Assembly (NCBI GenBank): GCA_037179385.1
Contig: CM074184.1
Span: forward strand, 17,502,001-17,566,000
Direction of reading: 5' to 3'
DNA length: 64,000 nucleotides
DNA from: Holothuria scabra
Lineage: Eukaryota > Echinodermata > Holothuroidea > Aspidochirotida > Holothuriidae
Position numbers and translations under genes: made by a program. The notes beneath the pieces are model-generated. The model did not search any database and was not told where the DNA came from. It saw only the letters and a list, made by a program, of their open reading frames with translations. Each line of letters starts with the position of its first letter. The first letter of the stretch is position 1. Below, piece by piece: positions 45,244 through 58,118 of the stretch.

Positions 45244-45343
45244 GGGGGGGGGGGGTGATGGGCATTGGCCATTCCCCTTAAAATTGCCCGGCCTTCAAAA
45301 CGAAAAATTGATCAAAAGATAAAAAAAAAAAAAAAAAAAAAAA
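45244..45343 (+). repeat. Poly-G and poly-A tracts
   Basis: A run of about 13 G (45244 onward) is followed about 60 bp later by a run of about 24 A (from about 45320). These are simple repeats and likely length-variable between individuals. The poly-A could be a retroposon tail, but no retroposon body is recognised beside it. Confidence 0.7.
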
Positions 45344-46496
45344 TTACTTTAAAAGGTAACATCTGTGGAGCAAGATTGCATGTGACAACATACATACAAC
45401 GACCAATTTAGCTTTCAAGACTATTCCCTTCATAGTCGAAAATCATACCATTTTGCATCTATGCTCCTTGAAAAAACCACCCCATTTAACCCCTCGCTCA
45501 GACCGGAGATCCCTCAATACTGCATGCCCCACTTCAGTCTCTCGTACAACATAGCTAGACAGCTCAAAATGAGTCTTTGTTTCTTCTTAATCATTTTCCT
45601 AGTGAATAAGGAGAGAGCTAACATTTTTGGTTTGTTTTACTATTCCTCAAAAATGACAGTTATATTGATAAAGGCAGTAGGCCTAAATAATGTATTGTGG
45701 AAACATTATATTTGGATGAATGCATATTACGCATATAGTGTGTAGAAGTTGTTTTTGGCTTGGGTAGGTGAGTAAACGTGCTGCATCACCGTTATGGTGG
45801 GGGAATTTAAAGGGATAGTGTCTACCTACTAATTGAACAGATACGTAAATGTAAATTATTAAATGCAAATTAGTGCTCTGTACTGTGTATACATTCATAA
45901 GAAAAAGGCTGAGGCAGACCCGACTTAAGTCAATAAGTTAGAAAGTGAACCAAAAATTTCATTTAATTCAACTTACTAATTGAATAACTAACATATTAAA
46001 TACATTTGTTGAAAAATTTTGGTAGTTTTTAAAATTTGGTAAAGTTCACTTAGTAAATTAGGAAAGCCGCCTTGAGTCCTGTGGGTATCATACTTAGAAG
46101 GAGTGAGGGGTCTAACACCTCCAAGGTTTTGCCTCCAGCAAGTTTATTGTCCCACCTCATTTAACACATGAACGGATTGAAAAATCTGCAAGACAGTTTG
46201 TAACAAAACAACTAGCAAAAGCCTCTAGATTGTTTTTCATCCAGAGCAACAACGCAGTAGTCGTTTATTTTTTCGGTGCCTTTTTGCTAGGATCATGAAT
46301 ATCGGACGGATTGTTCTGACATCTGAGCACAGTCTTGTTAAGAAACGTACTCCTTTGACGAGAAATGTAGTCGACTTTCCCCAGTACTTAGATTTGGCTG
46401 TTGCAACCTATTGACTTAAAGAACGTAGTAATAATTGGTATACACCCAGTTGCATCTTGATAGCTGTTCAGGTGTAACGAAGGCTTGCTTGTATTC

Positions 46497-46756
46497 TATA
46501 CACGGATCCTGACGGCCTGTTATGAGCTGATTTCAGTCGGCCATAACTGGGGTTCGTCACCTTTATTTCTTTCGATTTCCTTGCTTACCTCTAGCATGGA
46601 TGGTTGTACACTAATTTGTATCTTAAATTGTCCAATTTCACCAAATATGAGGGTTTGAAATTCATGTAAACAATAAATAAAGACGGTTTTAGGCTGATGG
46701 ACCCCACTAATGGCGGCCTACAGTCACTAAAAATACGCGCTTCGGATTCGTCTATA
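46497..46756 (+). mobile_element. M1 MITE, copy D (260 bp)
   Basis: It begins TATACACGGATCCTGACGG and ends CGGATTCGTCTATA. Internally it has TTTCAGTCGGCCATAACTGG, CATGGATGGTTGTACACT and GGTTTGAAATTCATGT, collinear with copy A minus its nested hAT MITE. It gives an empty site for that insertion (GTACACTAATTTG). Confidence 0.75.
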
Positions 46757-47214
46757 GTTGATCACTTTCCCATACAACTGGTTAAAAGTTGTGGGAGTGG
46801 TCATGTTATATTACCGTGGCTTTTGACTTGGGTATCGTTAGAAAGACAAAAAGATTCCACACCATGACCTTCAAACCCTGTTCTAATGACATTTTTCTAA
46901 TTCAATGTCTCACTTTAAAATCTGGTTATTTTTGTTAAAAAATACCTCTACTTTTCAATTAAGCCACAGAAAGTTATGTAAAGTGAGGACATTGAGTTAG
47001 ATTCCTTTCGCTTTTCTTTACTATTGAATTTCTTGTTTGTCCTTGAAATATGACACTGTTGGAACATTTGAATATCTCTGTCTGTACATCTAGCCTCATT
47101 CTACTTCATATGTGGGTATAGCAAACAGTGATGCCTGCTATTCCCTGCAGAGGAACCACAATTATAAATACATTGAATGCAATGTCAAATGAATGTGCCA
47201 CGGTTACACCACGG

Positions 47215-47404
47215 CGGTGGCGTAGCCACGGGGTGGTTTTGGGGGTTAGAACTCCCCCCCCCCCATGACTTAACCTTGCATTGCAAAAAAACACCTAAAA
47301 TAGCGTTTTTCTCTCTATCCGTAGACTTTTCCTTCATGTCGTGCCCCCCCCCCCTCCCATGACACCCAAACCCTCCCAATGACACAATTCTGGCTACGCG
47401 CCTG
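47215..47404. mobile_element. hAT-like MITE with GGCGTAGCCA ends, 8-bp TSD
   Basis: The ends are CGGTGGCGTAGCCACGG at the left and, as reverse complement, CAGGCGCGTAGCCAGAA at the right. It is flanked by CACCACGG (47207-47214) and CACCACAG (47405-47412), a 7-of-8 duplication. The interior has facing C runs and an AAAACACCTAAAATAGCG segment also seen, inverted, in the nested hAT MITE at 38.1 kb (AAAACGCTAATTTAGGTGTTTTTGC). It is related to that element. Confidence 0.8.
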
Positions 47405-49595
47405 CACCACAGATTTCATATAATGCACCAAATCCAAAGCAAACTAGTTACTTTGAAAACTAGTACCTTCGGAACGCTATTTGCTATTAAGATGCAGTTT
47501 TCACAAACTGAAGAGAAAATTTTTCTGCATATTTCAAAGCCAATGAATTTTGCCTTAAAAGTTTATAATCAATAACCTCTTCTGAATTTGAGGAAACAAA
47601 AAGAATATATTTTTCACACAATTGTTCTTTTTGAAACTGTCTCTGGTCAAAATCCAAAGCCAAAACACGCATATTTTATACAGTACTTTATGTATTTATA
47701 TTTTTCCTCATCGCCTCTATAGAGACATCCAATAAACTTCCTAAAGTGATTTATACAGAGACTTGCAGATTTAATTAAGATGCTAAAATTGAATCCATCC
47801 TTTTTATCAAATAGTCTTAACTTACATTATAGCTGTTAGTGTGTAGTGTTTGAGCCGATAGGACGAGTGACAAAATTACCTCTAAACCCCAGGGTTCACT
47901 TTTTGCGAATATCGATATTTCCCTAGATAGAGCTCTCAAATTTGGCGAGGAAAGTCTTATTAGTACAGCTGCTTTTGTATGAATATCAGTTATAACTATA
48001 GGGGGAGAAGAATGACAAATATATATTTGTGCGCCTAACTTTGACCATACGTACGATCTTCTTTATTGAAATTATCCTAATGAATTGTTTCTAAATGGTG
48101 AATTAATTACAAAAAACGATTGAGCTGTCATTTTAGAATTAGGAGTGTGGCCTATTTCCAAGAAGTTGCTTTGTCCATTGCCATGACTTATCACCATTGG
48201 TCCCTGAAAAAAATAGGTGTATGCTATAGATGATTCTATTTCATTGTCAGATTCTTCAGTGTGTGGACAGGGTGAATTCTGTCTTAACGTGGAAGGTTAT
48301 TACGAAGGGCGAAAAACACCAACAAACCAAATTCTATCGTAACGAATTTTTCACACCTTTAAAAGCTTGCAGAACCATTGTTCTACAACTGTCACTTTAA
48401 AATTAAAAATAACAGTCACATGTAGAGAATCATCTTCACTTTCCTTTACAATACACGAAATGCATCGGCGTTCTTGCCGTCTTTTTGAAATCTGGCCTGC
48501 GTGTGGGTGGGTTAGTTCTCTTACCTGAGGCTAGAGCTGTGTACATAAATAATTCTATCTCATGTCAATATTAGTTGACTGAGTCGGTAGCGACGGGTTA
48601 TTTGATAGAAGGTATCTGGAGACAGAATAAAACCCATAAGTGCATCATACCTCAGTACTGAGAAGCTATTTTAGGGGATGATATGCATATGCAAGGCATT
48701 GTAATGCAAATAGGTACATGGTTTAAAGCAAGCTATTTAAAGCTTGTATCCAAGGCTGAATGAAATCTAACGATTGCCGCAATTTTTCATCACAACTAGT
48801 AAAGGCAATATGCACACCCCCCATGCACCACCCTCCCCCCCCCCCACCCCGAGAATTCTTTGTGGCATGCTCTTGCGAACGACCTTTATTTGAGTTGCGT
48901 GTACTAGTGTCTTCACCACAGGACTCTATTTTCTCCACTACTCATTGCCTACATCCAATCTTGGTCTTATCAGTTTTATGACCTGTAATATAGCCATCGG
49001 ATTATGTTCTTGCCCTAAGGCTACAACGTCCCTTCCATTTTGGTTGTTATTCGGTGACTTACGTACTCATTTTATTATTTTATTTTATTTCTATTATAAG
49101 TATAGTCATCTTTTCTAGACCAAATGTTTTGCATACTAAACGTAAATGTCTCATATAACAAATACAAACATAATCTTGAACTTTTAATAATTTACCGCAT
49201 GACTAGCCTGGATGTCTGGCAGTATCATTAGTCTATGTCCCACGCTGATGATTACTTGGAAAATATTATACTGCACTTCAAGGGTGACATTGTACATTTA
49301 TGAATCATATATAGGCCTACATTGTTGAACTACTAGAAACAAGTGCATTCAGATTGTTGCGACTTTTAATGAAATTGAAGGATTGGGAAGAAACAAGGCA
49401 ATCTTAAATTTTCCAAAGAAAACAAAATGAAAATAAAAAATGATTTAAACAGGCAGCAGTTATTGGCGGTCGGTCGAGGGCAACAAACATATATTCTATC
49501 TGCCTTATAGTTTTTTTCTATGTGTTTGTTGTAACAGCCAGTTTCTTTAGCCATGATTTTATATTTTGACTGGGAACGTTAAGGGTTTCATTGAG

Positions 49596-49945
49596 GCAAA
49601 TCAATAATTTATGCAAAAAAAAAAAAAGGATAACAAAATGGTGGTTTGTTGAAAATATTGTCCCAAAATGAGTTCAGTGCCCTGTAAATATGGCCAAATT
49701 CAACTATTTACACATTTTCCTTTACTAACCAAATTTAAAAGTAAATGAATAATGGCCAACCGGGGCTAATAAGCATACTTTATGCAAATCAGAAAACAAG
49801 AAAATGGCAGCATGTTTATAAATATTGCCCCAGAAATGGGTTCATTACTCAAAATATGACCACACACAACTATACACATTACACATTTTAATGAAACATT
49901 CACATGTAATTACTAATTACATATTTTTTCTTTAAAGGGGCTCAT
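49596..49945 (+). repeat. Degenerate tandem repeat of about 172 bp, two units plus a fragment
   Basis: Two diverged units share TTTATGCAAA, ACAAAATGGTGG/AGAAAATGGCAG, AATATTGYCCCA and AAATATGRCCA at an offset near 172 bp. A third partial unit with CCGGGGCTAATTAGCG and TTTATGCAAATTAGG occurs at 50337-50372, on the far side of the T1 MITE at 49936. The MITE probably inserted into this array. Confidence 0.6.
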
Positions 49946-50295
49946 TGAGTTGATATCGATAACTTATTAAGAGCCTCAAAGGATGACTACCACATAAAAA
50001 TGCTTAAAGTTAGCACAAGAAGTCAGGTTTAAAGTCCGAAAGTCACAGAAAATGTTGAATTTTGAATTTTCTAGTGTCCTGACTTGTAACTGGTTTGTAC
50101 ATAATTTGAAAACGTGTCTGGTCACGAATTTTTGAAAATGGACTTGAACAGTTAATTTCTCACTCATAAAACAGTTATTTGTGTACATGGGTATGGGAAT
50201 TGTCTAAGTTTGACCATTTGTCATTGGTTTGTGAAGAAAACTAAATAGGTTTGGAAAAATTTGTTGAATTTCATGAAGCAACTCAATGAGCCACT
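49936..50295 (+). mobile_element. TTAA-flanked MITE, family T1, copy 3
   Basis: TTAA at 49932-49935 and 50296-50299 flank the ends AGGGGCTCATTGAGTTG and CAACTCAATGAGCCACT. It is 360 bp and collinear with the copies at 35.35-36.06 kb. Its ends are the best preserved in the window. Non-coding. Confidence 0.82.
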
Positions 50296-53200
50296 TTAAG
50301 TAAAAAGTTATTATTAGGCCTATAGAAAAATTGTCCGCCGGGGCTAATTAGCGTTATTTATGCAAATTAGGTTCTTCTATGGATTTGTGTTTTGTGTTTC
50401 TTTAGATAAATTTCTTTCTTTTGCCTCAGGGAGCACTCATGCCAGGTGGGAAAATTGCACTAAAACTGCAGCGTTTACACCCTTAGCAACTCTGCTAATA
50501 AGGACGTTTCGAACCCCAAAGAAGAATAGTTTTCGTGTTTTCATACATGGGGTCTGCCTACCCCCATATACCCTATCCCATCTCATACCCCTCTCGTGCA
50601 CTTGCATATCCGAGTGTAACAAATAAAACACGGCTTCCCCATATATTGTAATTCGACTTACTTTTCCTTGTAGTAACTATTTAAATGGACAGAACTTACC
50701 AATGACATGGTTGGTTTTAAAATCACTTAGTCGGCTACGTTGCAATTTCAATGCTTTATTAAAAGCAATAAAAAGTCGCAGTGGATGGCAGTCCATTTAA
50801 AAATCAATTTCGGCAAATCACAACATGATATTCCATGTAAAGACTATGCATATCTTACAGCCTTGCTATGTACTACTGAATATAGGTCAAATTTGCTTTT
50901 TGTGAGATATATTTAGAGCTGAATTCAAACATTTTTTACACAATTCTCAAGGTTAGCATATAATAAAGTTTTGTGGTTAAGAGAGTTAACGTTTGTGTTA
51001 TTCGAAATGCGATTATAATGTAATATAATGTTGTCATTAAAAAATTCTTACTTTCGGATTGATGCAACTGATGACGTCACATATTTTTAAGATCTACCAA
51101 ATAAATTAATTCCTACAAAAGATAAGACTGTCCTTGAAAACGATATTGGGCACAAATATTTGTTTTGGATATGGCTCTTAAAGAGTCAGGCCAATAGAAA
51201 AGGGGCTTAAGACGGGATGAAAATATTTAATGCAGGTGAGGTTTGCTACCCTGCATTATGGCGCCATACCAAGCTTCACTGTAAGTCAGTCCTCAGCTAT
51301 GTAGCTAGCATAGTTTGAACACTGGCTTAACCAGAAGGGGCGCACATAGGCCTTAACCCCTCCCCATTGAATTTTGGAAATGGTTTCGATGGAACGAAAA
51401 TAACTTCAACTAACAACAAATGTTAAAACAGACTGCATCTGCAGAGGGTGCTATAAATAGCTCAAACTTTTCAAAGGTAAGAGGGGAAGCTGGACTTCGG
51501 TTATACCCCACATCGAGATCGGGGATTAGTCCCTGCTGGTGGCTACCCCTATCAAAATTCTTGGCTATACCGGTGCTGTTGAGCACATCATTCTCTCTTA
51601 GAGAACTCATATTCTTTGTAATATTTTGATATTGTTGAAGGACAAATTTGATGTACACATGCTGAAACCTTTCAGTACATAAACGGTTTCATGAGAAAAT
51701 TTTAATGCATTCCCATTACATATACATACCTTTTATTTAAAATCCTATTTGGTGAGTCGTGTTTTCATATATGATAAACCTGAATCTCCAATCCGATGTT
51801 GCTTCCTGGATATGAAGAATTCAATCCACATTTTTCTGTTTCTTTTTTCTTTTCTTTTTTGTAGGTTCGTGTCTTTAACGGTCTAAATGCCTTTTATTTT
51901 ACACGTTTCTCTGTTCTTTTCCAATAATTTCATTCAACACGCCTGTTCAAGTTAATTTAAGCATACATTATTCGTCCATCTCTGATCTTTTGAGGCATTT
52001 TTCCCAAACCGTGTCGCTAATGTGACCCCATTAATGTATGAACACCGCAGATAAAACATTAAACCAGCGACAATTCATGTTTAAGCACATCTTACAGTCT
52101 GTCGTGGAAAAGCGTCTCTGTACTTGGCCGTTGTTGAGTAATTTAACATCAATGTGCAGAGAGATTGGTGTTTGCATTCACCTAATATTGATGATGTATT
52201 GATCCGACCATTGTCGCGTATACTCCGGTCTTGTTCGTTCTTCTGCCTGTTTGTCATTTCGCCGCTAAACGTGTTGATAAAAAGTGAACTTTGCCACTTT
52301 AGCCAGTATTAATTTAGAAATAACTCTTAAATGTACCGTTGACTGCATGGGAAGATGAAAGATGACGTATTAACTCTTAATAAATTAAAACATAAAATAT
52401 GAAAATATGGGGCAAGAACAATTTAACGGATTCGTTTCGGCTGTGCAATGAAGGATGACGATTCGGGAAAATTTTAAGTGGCGATCGAGACATGTATTTA
52501 GTTAATTATTTTGTGAAATTCAACCAATACATCCAGTACTTATGTTGGCGAGGGTGTAGGAGATCTTAGGCAGGTGCAAGTAGAAATATTTTAGGCAGTG
52601 ATGCAATTCTGAGGCAAAATGGGAAACTTCATTGCCAACAAAAACTCGTATTCAACGACTACTTTTGTTCAGCTTACAAGCCTGCGAAATACCGTTTCCG
52701 GCTATCCGAATGGTCACTGTTTTTTTAAACTTCCTCGATGTCCCGGGCCTGGCCAACTGACAACGGCGCTCCGAACAAAAAAATAAAATTTGCCCGATAT
52801 ACCATAAGGTCAGGTCCACTCAAACCACTTGCGTTAATCTTAAAACGAATGTGGGGGCCCTCTCCCCTCCCTTACAGGATTGTCGCCAATATTGTCCAAA
52901 AACCCCTTCATATCATTTTACTTGTTTGGCCGGAACTTATTTATGTATCCTCATTTTAGGGCAAGCGTTTTTTTGTTTTTGTTTTTTTGTTTTTGGACAG
53001 GGGGCCCCTATGAGTATTTGATCATTATTTACCACTGTTATACATAGCCTTCTTTAGTTCATTCAGTTCCTGAACCATTCCGGTAAGCCTGAGCGGAATG
53101 GTTTACCTACTTGTTGCAACTTCTTCGGGGGTATTTTGTGTATAGTAAACAACAAATTACAAACAAATATTAAGAAACCGTTATCATCATTTTTATGTTT

Positions 53201-53318
53201 TTCTATGAAACATGATTTATGTTATGCCCAGTCTTGGTCAAATAATTATTACACCTCCTTTTCCTGCTAAAGAAGAAAAATCGAGGGCGCACTTTAAACA
53301 TGATAATTAGGCAGGAAG

Positions 53319-53639
53319 TTGAATCCCTCTCTGAGAATGTCTGAAGGCTGTGGAGGGCGTGACGTGACCCAAAAAGTTTACAAATGTTGTGGGTTTCATA
53401 CTAACATGAAATCCGCTGGAGAAGATTCACATGAAATTTTTGTGTGCTACTTCCCTGAACATCAAAAGGCTCTGCATGCATTTTCTCAAAGTTTTTCCAC
53501 AAGGAAGTGTTTCAAAATGGAATCGACTGCCACTGTGCTTGCTGCTCCGTATAAACAGGGGTGTAGGAAAACAAGCCAGTTAGCCACAACTGATAAAAAC
53601 CGAGACCAGCCCGACTTACACAATCGAAACCAGGCTTAG
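53319..53639 (+). CDS. Unrecognised small ORF (up to 106 aa)
   Basis: An ATG at 53319 or 53337 opens a frame closed by TAG at 53637. The product has seven Cys, several Lys/Arg and no membrane segment, with readable blocks such as KVYKCCGFHTNMKSAG and EIFVCYFPEHQKALHAF. The base composition is less AT-rich than its neighbours. No family is recognised. It could be an exon of an unknown gene, a decayed transposon ORF or chance. Confidence 0.3.
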   Translation: MNPSLRMSEGCGGRDVTQKVYKCCGFHTNMKSAGEDSHEIFVCYFPEHQKALHAFSQSFSTRKCFKMESTATVLAAPYKQGCRKTSQLATTDKNRDQPDLHNRNQA

Positions 53640-54510
53640 CGGTAAAACTCCATCTAACCATACTAACTACACGTAACTAACTTAATAACTATAACTTAAT
53701 AACTGACAAAGATAATCTCATGTGCCTGAATCGCTTTAATGTTGTCATCTGTTTTGTGTTTATCCCAGTTACTTTCAAATCATTATTTTAAAAGTTGGTA
53801 ATTTGTGGAATGACGGTTTTCCGAATAAAAAAGTTCTAAAGATGCTTTATGTCGCATTAATCATTTAGATGACATTAATATATTTGAAGACTTTGCTAGA
53901 AATAGTTAAATGCAACTTTTTCGGTAGACGAATAGTATTTATATTTGCTTTTATTCTTGTTTACACGAGCCTTTTCCCTGTGGGATGGGGTTGCAGTGCA
54001 GAGCGTCCATATGGTCAAGGGGCGAATCCCCCCTCCCCCCCCCCCCCCTCTGACGAACCAAAATCGTCTCTTAATGCTCTTTTGGGTCATATTCTCGCAC
54101 CACACTGTTTTTTAAGACCAAGATATTTAACAAAATGCTCAACGACTTGTTATAAACTCCTCTCGACTCTCTTGCAAAGTTGTTTGGCGAAACCAAACAA
54201 TACTGCCGAAGGAGTTCTGCTTCCCAAAAAAGCTGCGTCCAATATGACCGACCTTACGGCCCTTAGACCAGTAAAATATACAAAATACAAAATAGTCTTG
54301 TATTTTTTCGGCGGAAAAAACGTTAAAACGTTATTGAAAGCAAGCTTATGTATTTTAGTCTATTGCGACTCTTGGCTAACTTAAATTTGTACTAAATTAA
54401 TGAAACTGAGTGACTGTCAGAATTTTTGACAGTAATGATTTTAACTTCTATTATTTCGATAAAAATTCGTGTCTCCAGGTGGCTTGAAATAAATTTTCAG
54501 GCAGATTTAT

Positions 54511-54833
54511 GAGAAGAGATACTCAAAACAAACAAAGTACACGATTTTCATAACCATTGCCCGAAATTTGGATCTAGAGGCAGGATAGATGACAAACTAT
54601 TGGGCACTACACCTGAACACGTACCCTCCCATCTGCACATTGAATTTATTTGGAAACTGAAAACATTCCAGCATTTTTACAACCTTTTCCCAAAAATTTT
54701 TTCATTTCTGGCACTTTTATACAAGACTGCAGTATGAAGTGGGAAGTAGGACAACCTTTTTCCTCAAGCTACCTGAATGTGTCGCAAATTTTTGTTATTT
54801 TAATTTTCCTGGAAAATTTTACGTTGAACATAG
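54511..54833 (+). repeat. Left arm of a 320-bp inverted duplication
   Basis: This matches the reverse complement of 56832-57165. Shared landmarks are CATAACC, GGATCTAGA, GACAAACTATTGGGCACTAC, CTGAAAACATTCCAGCATTTTT and GAGCTACCTGAATGTGTSGC. Degenerate units of the same type (AATGTGTCGCAATTT) follow at about 54915 and 55110. At 55338 the tract ends CGTACGCCACTG, like the right tip of hAT MITEs (CAGTGGCGTACG). The arms may be two oppositely oriented copies of one hAT-type MITE. Confidence 0.65.
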
Positions 54834-56831
54834 TATTTTCTGTTTTGCGGAGAAGATTCGAAAGTATTAAAATAATGGGCCATTTCGGGCATTGTGTTAC
54901 ACAAGACAGGCTCCCAAATGTGTCGCAATTTATCTATCTCTTTAATTTTCCTAAATAATTATGTTACATTGGCTATGACACTTTTCTATTTTCGGGGAAA
55001 ATACTTGAAAGGCTTTGGATTATCGACCTGTTATGGGTATTGTGTTGTAAAAGACTGAAGTAAAACTACTTAGCAATGGTGTTTTTTTGCACTTTCCGAA
55101 TGTGTAGCGAATTTTCGAAATCTTGTTAATTTTTCACATTTTACTTTTGAGGTTTCTTTCCTTTTTTCGGGCATATCTTTTTTTATAGGGCACGCCTAGG
55201 AATTTTTGGAAGAACCATTTTTCGAAACCGAATTCCGAATTTTTTTTTTCCAATTTTTTTCAAAGTTCTTGTACGCATCTTAGATTTTTAGTAAATTTGG
55301 GGTGCAGTTTTTCCTGCCCCCTGCCTCGTACGCCACTGGTACTACCTGCATTTTATTCTAATGAGAGGTAATCCTCTGCATCATGTATTTGTATGAGGTA
55401 AGTTTGCCCAAACTTATCTTTACGGTATACACGTACGCCTACATCGTAGCTTAGTTTTTAATTGCATCCAAACTATAGCAATTGTAATCTTGCAAATACA
55501 CTGACTTTGTAAATTAATTATTAATCCTTTCATTTTCATGCCAGGGGCAGATATAATTATTGCTAACATAAATGACACTGTTCGTTTGAGGGGTGTAGCA
55601 ATAGTTTTGGGGAAAATGGACAATAAACAGCTGTGGGGTATTTATATCAGAACTGATTTATAGATCACAAAATAGTTGCTGCCAACTGTTTCCAATGCAA
55701 AACATTTCACTATAACGTTTCACTAGCGTAAGTGCATTGCCTGATTTTGTTGGTACATCCAGGGTGGACTAGACTAGATGGAGGCATAACGCATCACACA
55801 GTGTGACAGATTGATTGTTCACGGAAATGACAAGCAAGTAATACTAAGGATCTCGCCCGCCTCGCGAGCATTCATTTTCTGTTACGGTTTTACCAGTTTA
55901 AACTGTTAAAAGGGGCGATGTTTTAAATATGTTGGTTGTATAGAGATATAGATGCATAATTAGGATATTCATACGGGAGATCGACCTCCTCGTCGTGCAT
56001 TTCATCCCAAGTCGTGTCCGTTTAGCAGGTTTCACCCAGTGTTGTAACAAGTCACTTCCTCTCAAAATGATAGTGACTCGATAGAATTCAGGAGTAATTT
56101 CCCCATTGAAATAGTAAAGTGTTAAAAGTTTGAAAACTGGTGACTCGAGTCACTAATCTAGTGACTCGATTACAACACTGGTTTCACCATGTCAGGTGAT
56201 TTTCAAATGCAGGCACTCAACACTTTCCATGTCCAACAATTACCACTGACACAATTTGAGTTGTACCAACTATAAATAGTTTGAGGACAAAAGTTTCAGT
56301 GAAAATAGATAAAGATATAGGGAAAGGTTCAAAGTTAGTTGGTGAGCATCATCAAGTCGTTTCCTGCAGTGTATTAAAATCCTTTATTTTCAAAATGAAC
56401 ATGAAATGTAGGCTTTCATGAAATTGAAGCTAACTGTTCTCAAACCTTGCACTGATTTTTAATGAAATTGAATAAAGCTCGACTCGTCATGAAAAATTGC
56501 TTCCAAAGTAATAGTACAGTAACTACTTATTACTAGCTGAATTCTACCTTTAATTCACAGTTCTAATAAAAATTTCCATGTCGTGTTCCCATTCCACAGA
56601 CATAAGTGAAATTTTTACTTAGAGTCTAGCCAGAAAAGAGAATTTTGGTGCACTTCTCCTTACTGTGGTAGGCTTGAGTCAAAAGTGGTATTCATATGGA
56701 TTTGAGAAGCGTGTCGCTAAAAAGAAACTCTAAAGCCCGTTTTTAGATCTAGTGTAATCCAATGCACGAAATCGCCCATTATTTTAATAAGTTCAAATCT
56801 TCGCCGAAAAACATAAAATTTTATTTTCAAA

Positions 56832-57165
56832 GTAAATTTTTCAAGGAAAATAAAAATGATAACAAAAATTTGCCACACATTCAGGTAGCTCGTGGAAAAA
56901 GGTTTTCACCATCCCCACTTCATACTGTAGTCTTACAAAAAAAATGCCCGAAGCTGGAAAAATCTTCGGACGAAGGTTGCAAAAATGCTGAAATGTTTTC
57001 AATTTCCAAATTAATGCAACGGACAGCTGGGAAGGGACTTGTTCATGTGTAGTGCCCAATAGTTTGCCATCTAGATCCATATTTGGGCACTGGTTATGAA
57101 GATGGTGTAATCTGTTTTTCAATGCCACAACGTTGCAGTATGAGGATCTTTTCTCTTCTTGAAGA
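56832..57165 (-). repeat. Right arm of the 320-bp inverted duplication
   Basis: This is the reverse-complement partner of 54511-54833, separated from it by about 2.0 kb. The arms are diverged by substitutions and small gaps, so the arrangement is old. It is non-coding; short ORFs on both strands are by-products. Confidence 0.65.
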
Positions 57166-57205
57166 GAATATCATCTGAACTTTAATGTTCTTGGACTGAA
57201 TAAGC

Positions 57206-57352
57206 ACTCTAATGCCCCGCACGCCTCCCGCTGCCCCGCCTAGCCCGGGCGGGCGGGCTGCCTGGCCGGCACCTCCCAAGTGACCCGCATTTCGCGGGTT
57301 TCAACACCAAAACCCGCTGACCCGCCCAGCCCTCTGAAAAACCCGCGTTTCA
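57206..57352. other. Short GC-rich island with ACCCGC repeats
   Basis: About 150 bp are strongly GC-rich inside AT-rich DNA. It holds a CCCGGGCGGGCGGGCTG run with three close G tracts and repeated ACCCGC/GCGGGT words, some forming short palindromes (ACCCGCATTTCGCGGGT). There is no ORF of note. It may be a simple-repeat expansion or fragment of a GC-rich element. Confidence 0.5.
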
Positions 57353-57925
57353 AATCGCCCAAGTATTCTTAGTTAAAGAACCACACAAATTAACAAATAA
57401 TTCAGCTTACCGATAACTGACTTTAAATTCAGTAAATCGTATCTCACGGTACATTCAACTGCTGCTACACAATGTTTAGGTCTTGGTACGTACCTATGAT
57501 CAGTGGCGGATTTAGGGGGGGGGGTGACTAGGGTGGCTAGCCACCCCCCTTTTTGACCAAAATAAAAAAAATAACAAAAAGTAGGCATTGTTTTCACATG
57601 CTATCTTCTTCCTATTATTATTTCCTATGGAACGCGAACAACAATTTTAAAAGTACATGTTTAAAAGTGGATTAATTAAAATGTTAAATGCAGCAACACC
57701 AAAGACTAATTTAATTCTGACAGTCTGGTACGAACATATATAGAATAGAGCTTGAAGGTGCAACCGTATTACTTTAGTGCTTCCCAAACGTGTTGACAAA
57801 TTGCAACGATCACACACACCCGAGTCATTATTACGCCTAACGTTAGGTTGTAGATGTTTACCGCATACTTCATTGCTAGCATATGATACAGAAATACCAA
57901 ACTTAATTGGATTATACATGAAACA

Positions 57926-58114
57926 ATGGAAAATCCCCCGAAGAAAGGAAGGTGTTGTAAGCAACAGACTTTGGATAGTTTTGTAGTTAACAAGGATGTA
58001 CGGCAGAATGAAGAAGACCCTCTCGAAAGTGAAAGGCTAAACCAAGGGTGCGCTGGGCCTATGATCGTAGAGAATATTTATGAGGAATTGTCAACGTCGC
58101 ATAATGCACCGTAA
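57926..58114 (+). pseudogene. N-terminal fragment of a hAT/ZMYM1-like transposase
   Basis: The ATG at 57926 starts a 62-residue frame opening with MENPPKKGRCCKQQTLDSF, a basic start plus QTTLDSF-like motif seen at the N-terminus of TTF-domain hAT transposases. The rest is acidic and ends at a TAA lying in the 8-bp duplication of the nested element. After removing the nested element, the reading continues only with frame changes. It has no function on its own. Confidence 0.5.
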
Positions 58115-58118
58115 CTGG

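Noticed and set aside
53869..54384. 171-codon ORF with a proline run
   Set aside because: It runs through a poly-C tract and AT-rich DNA. The proline run is only translated homopolymer, and no domain is visible.
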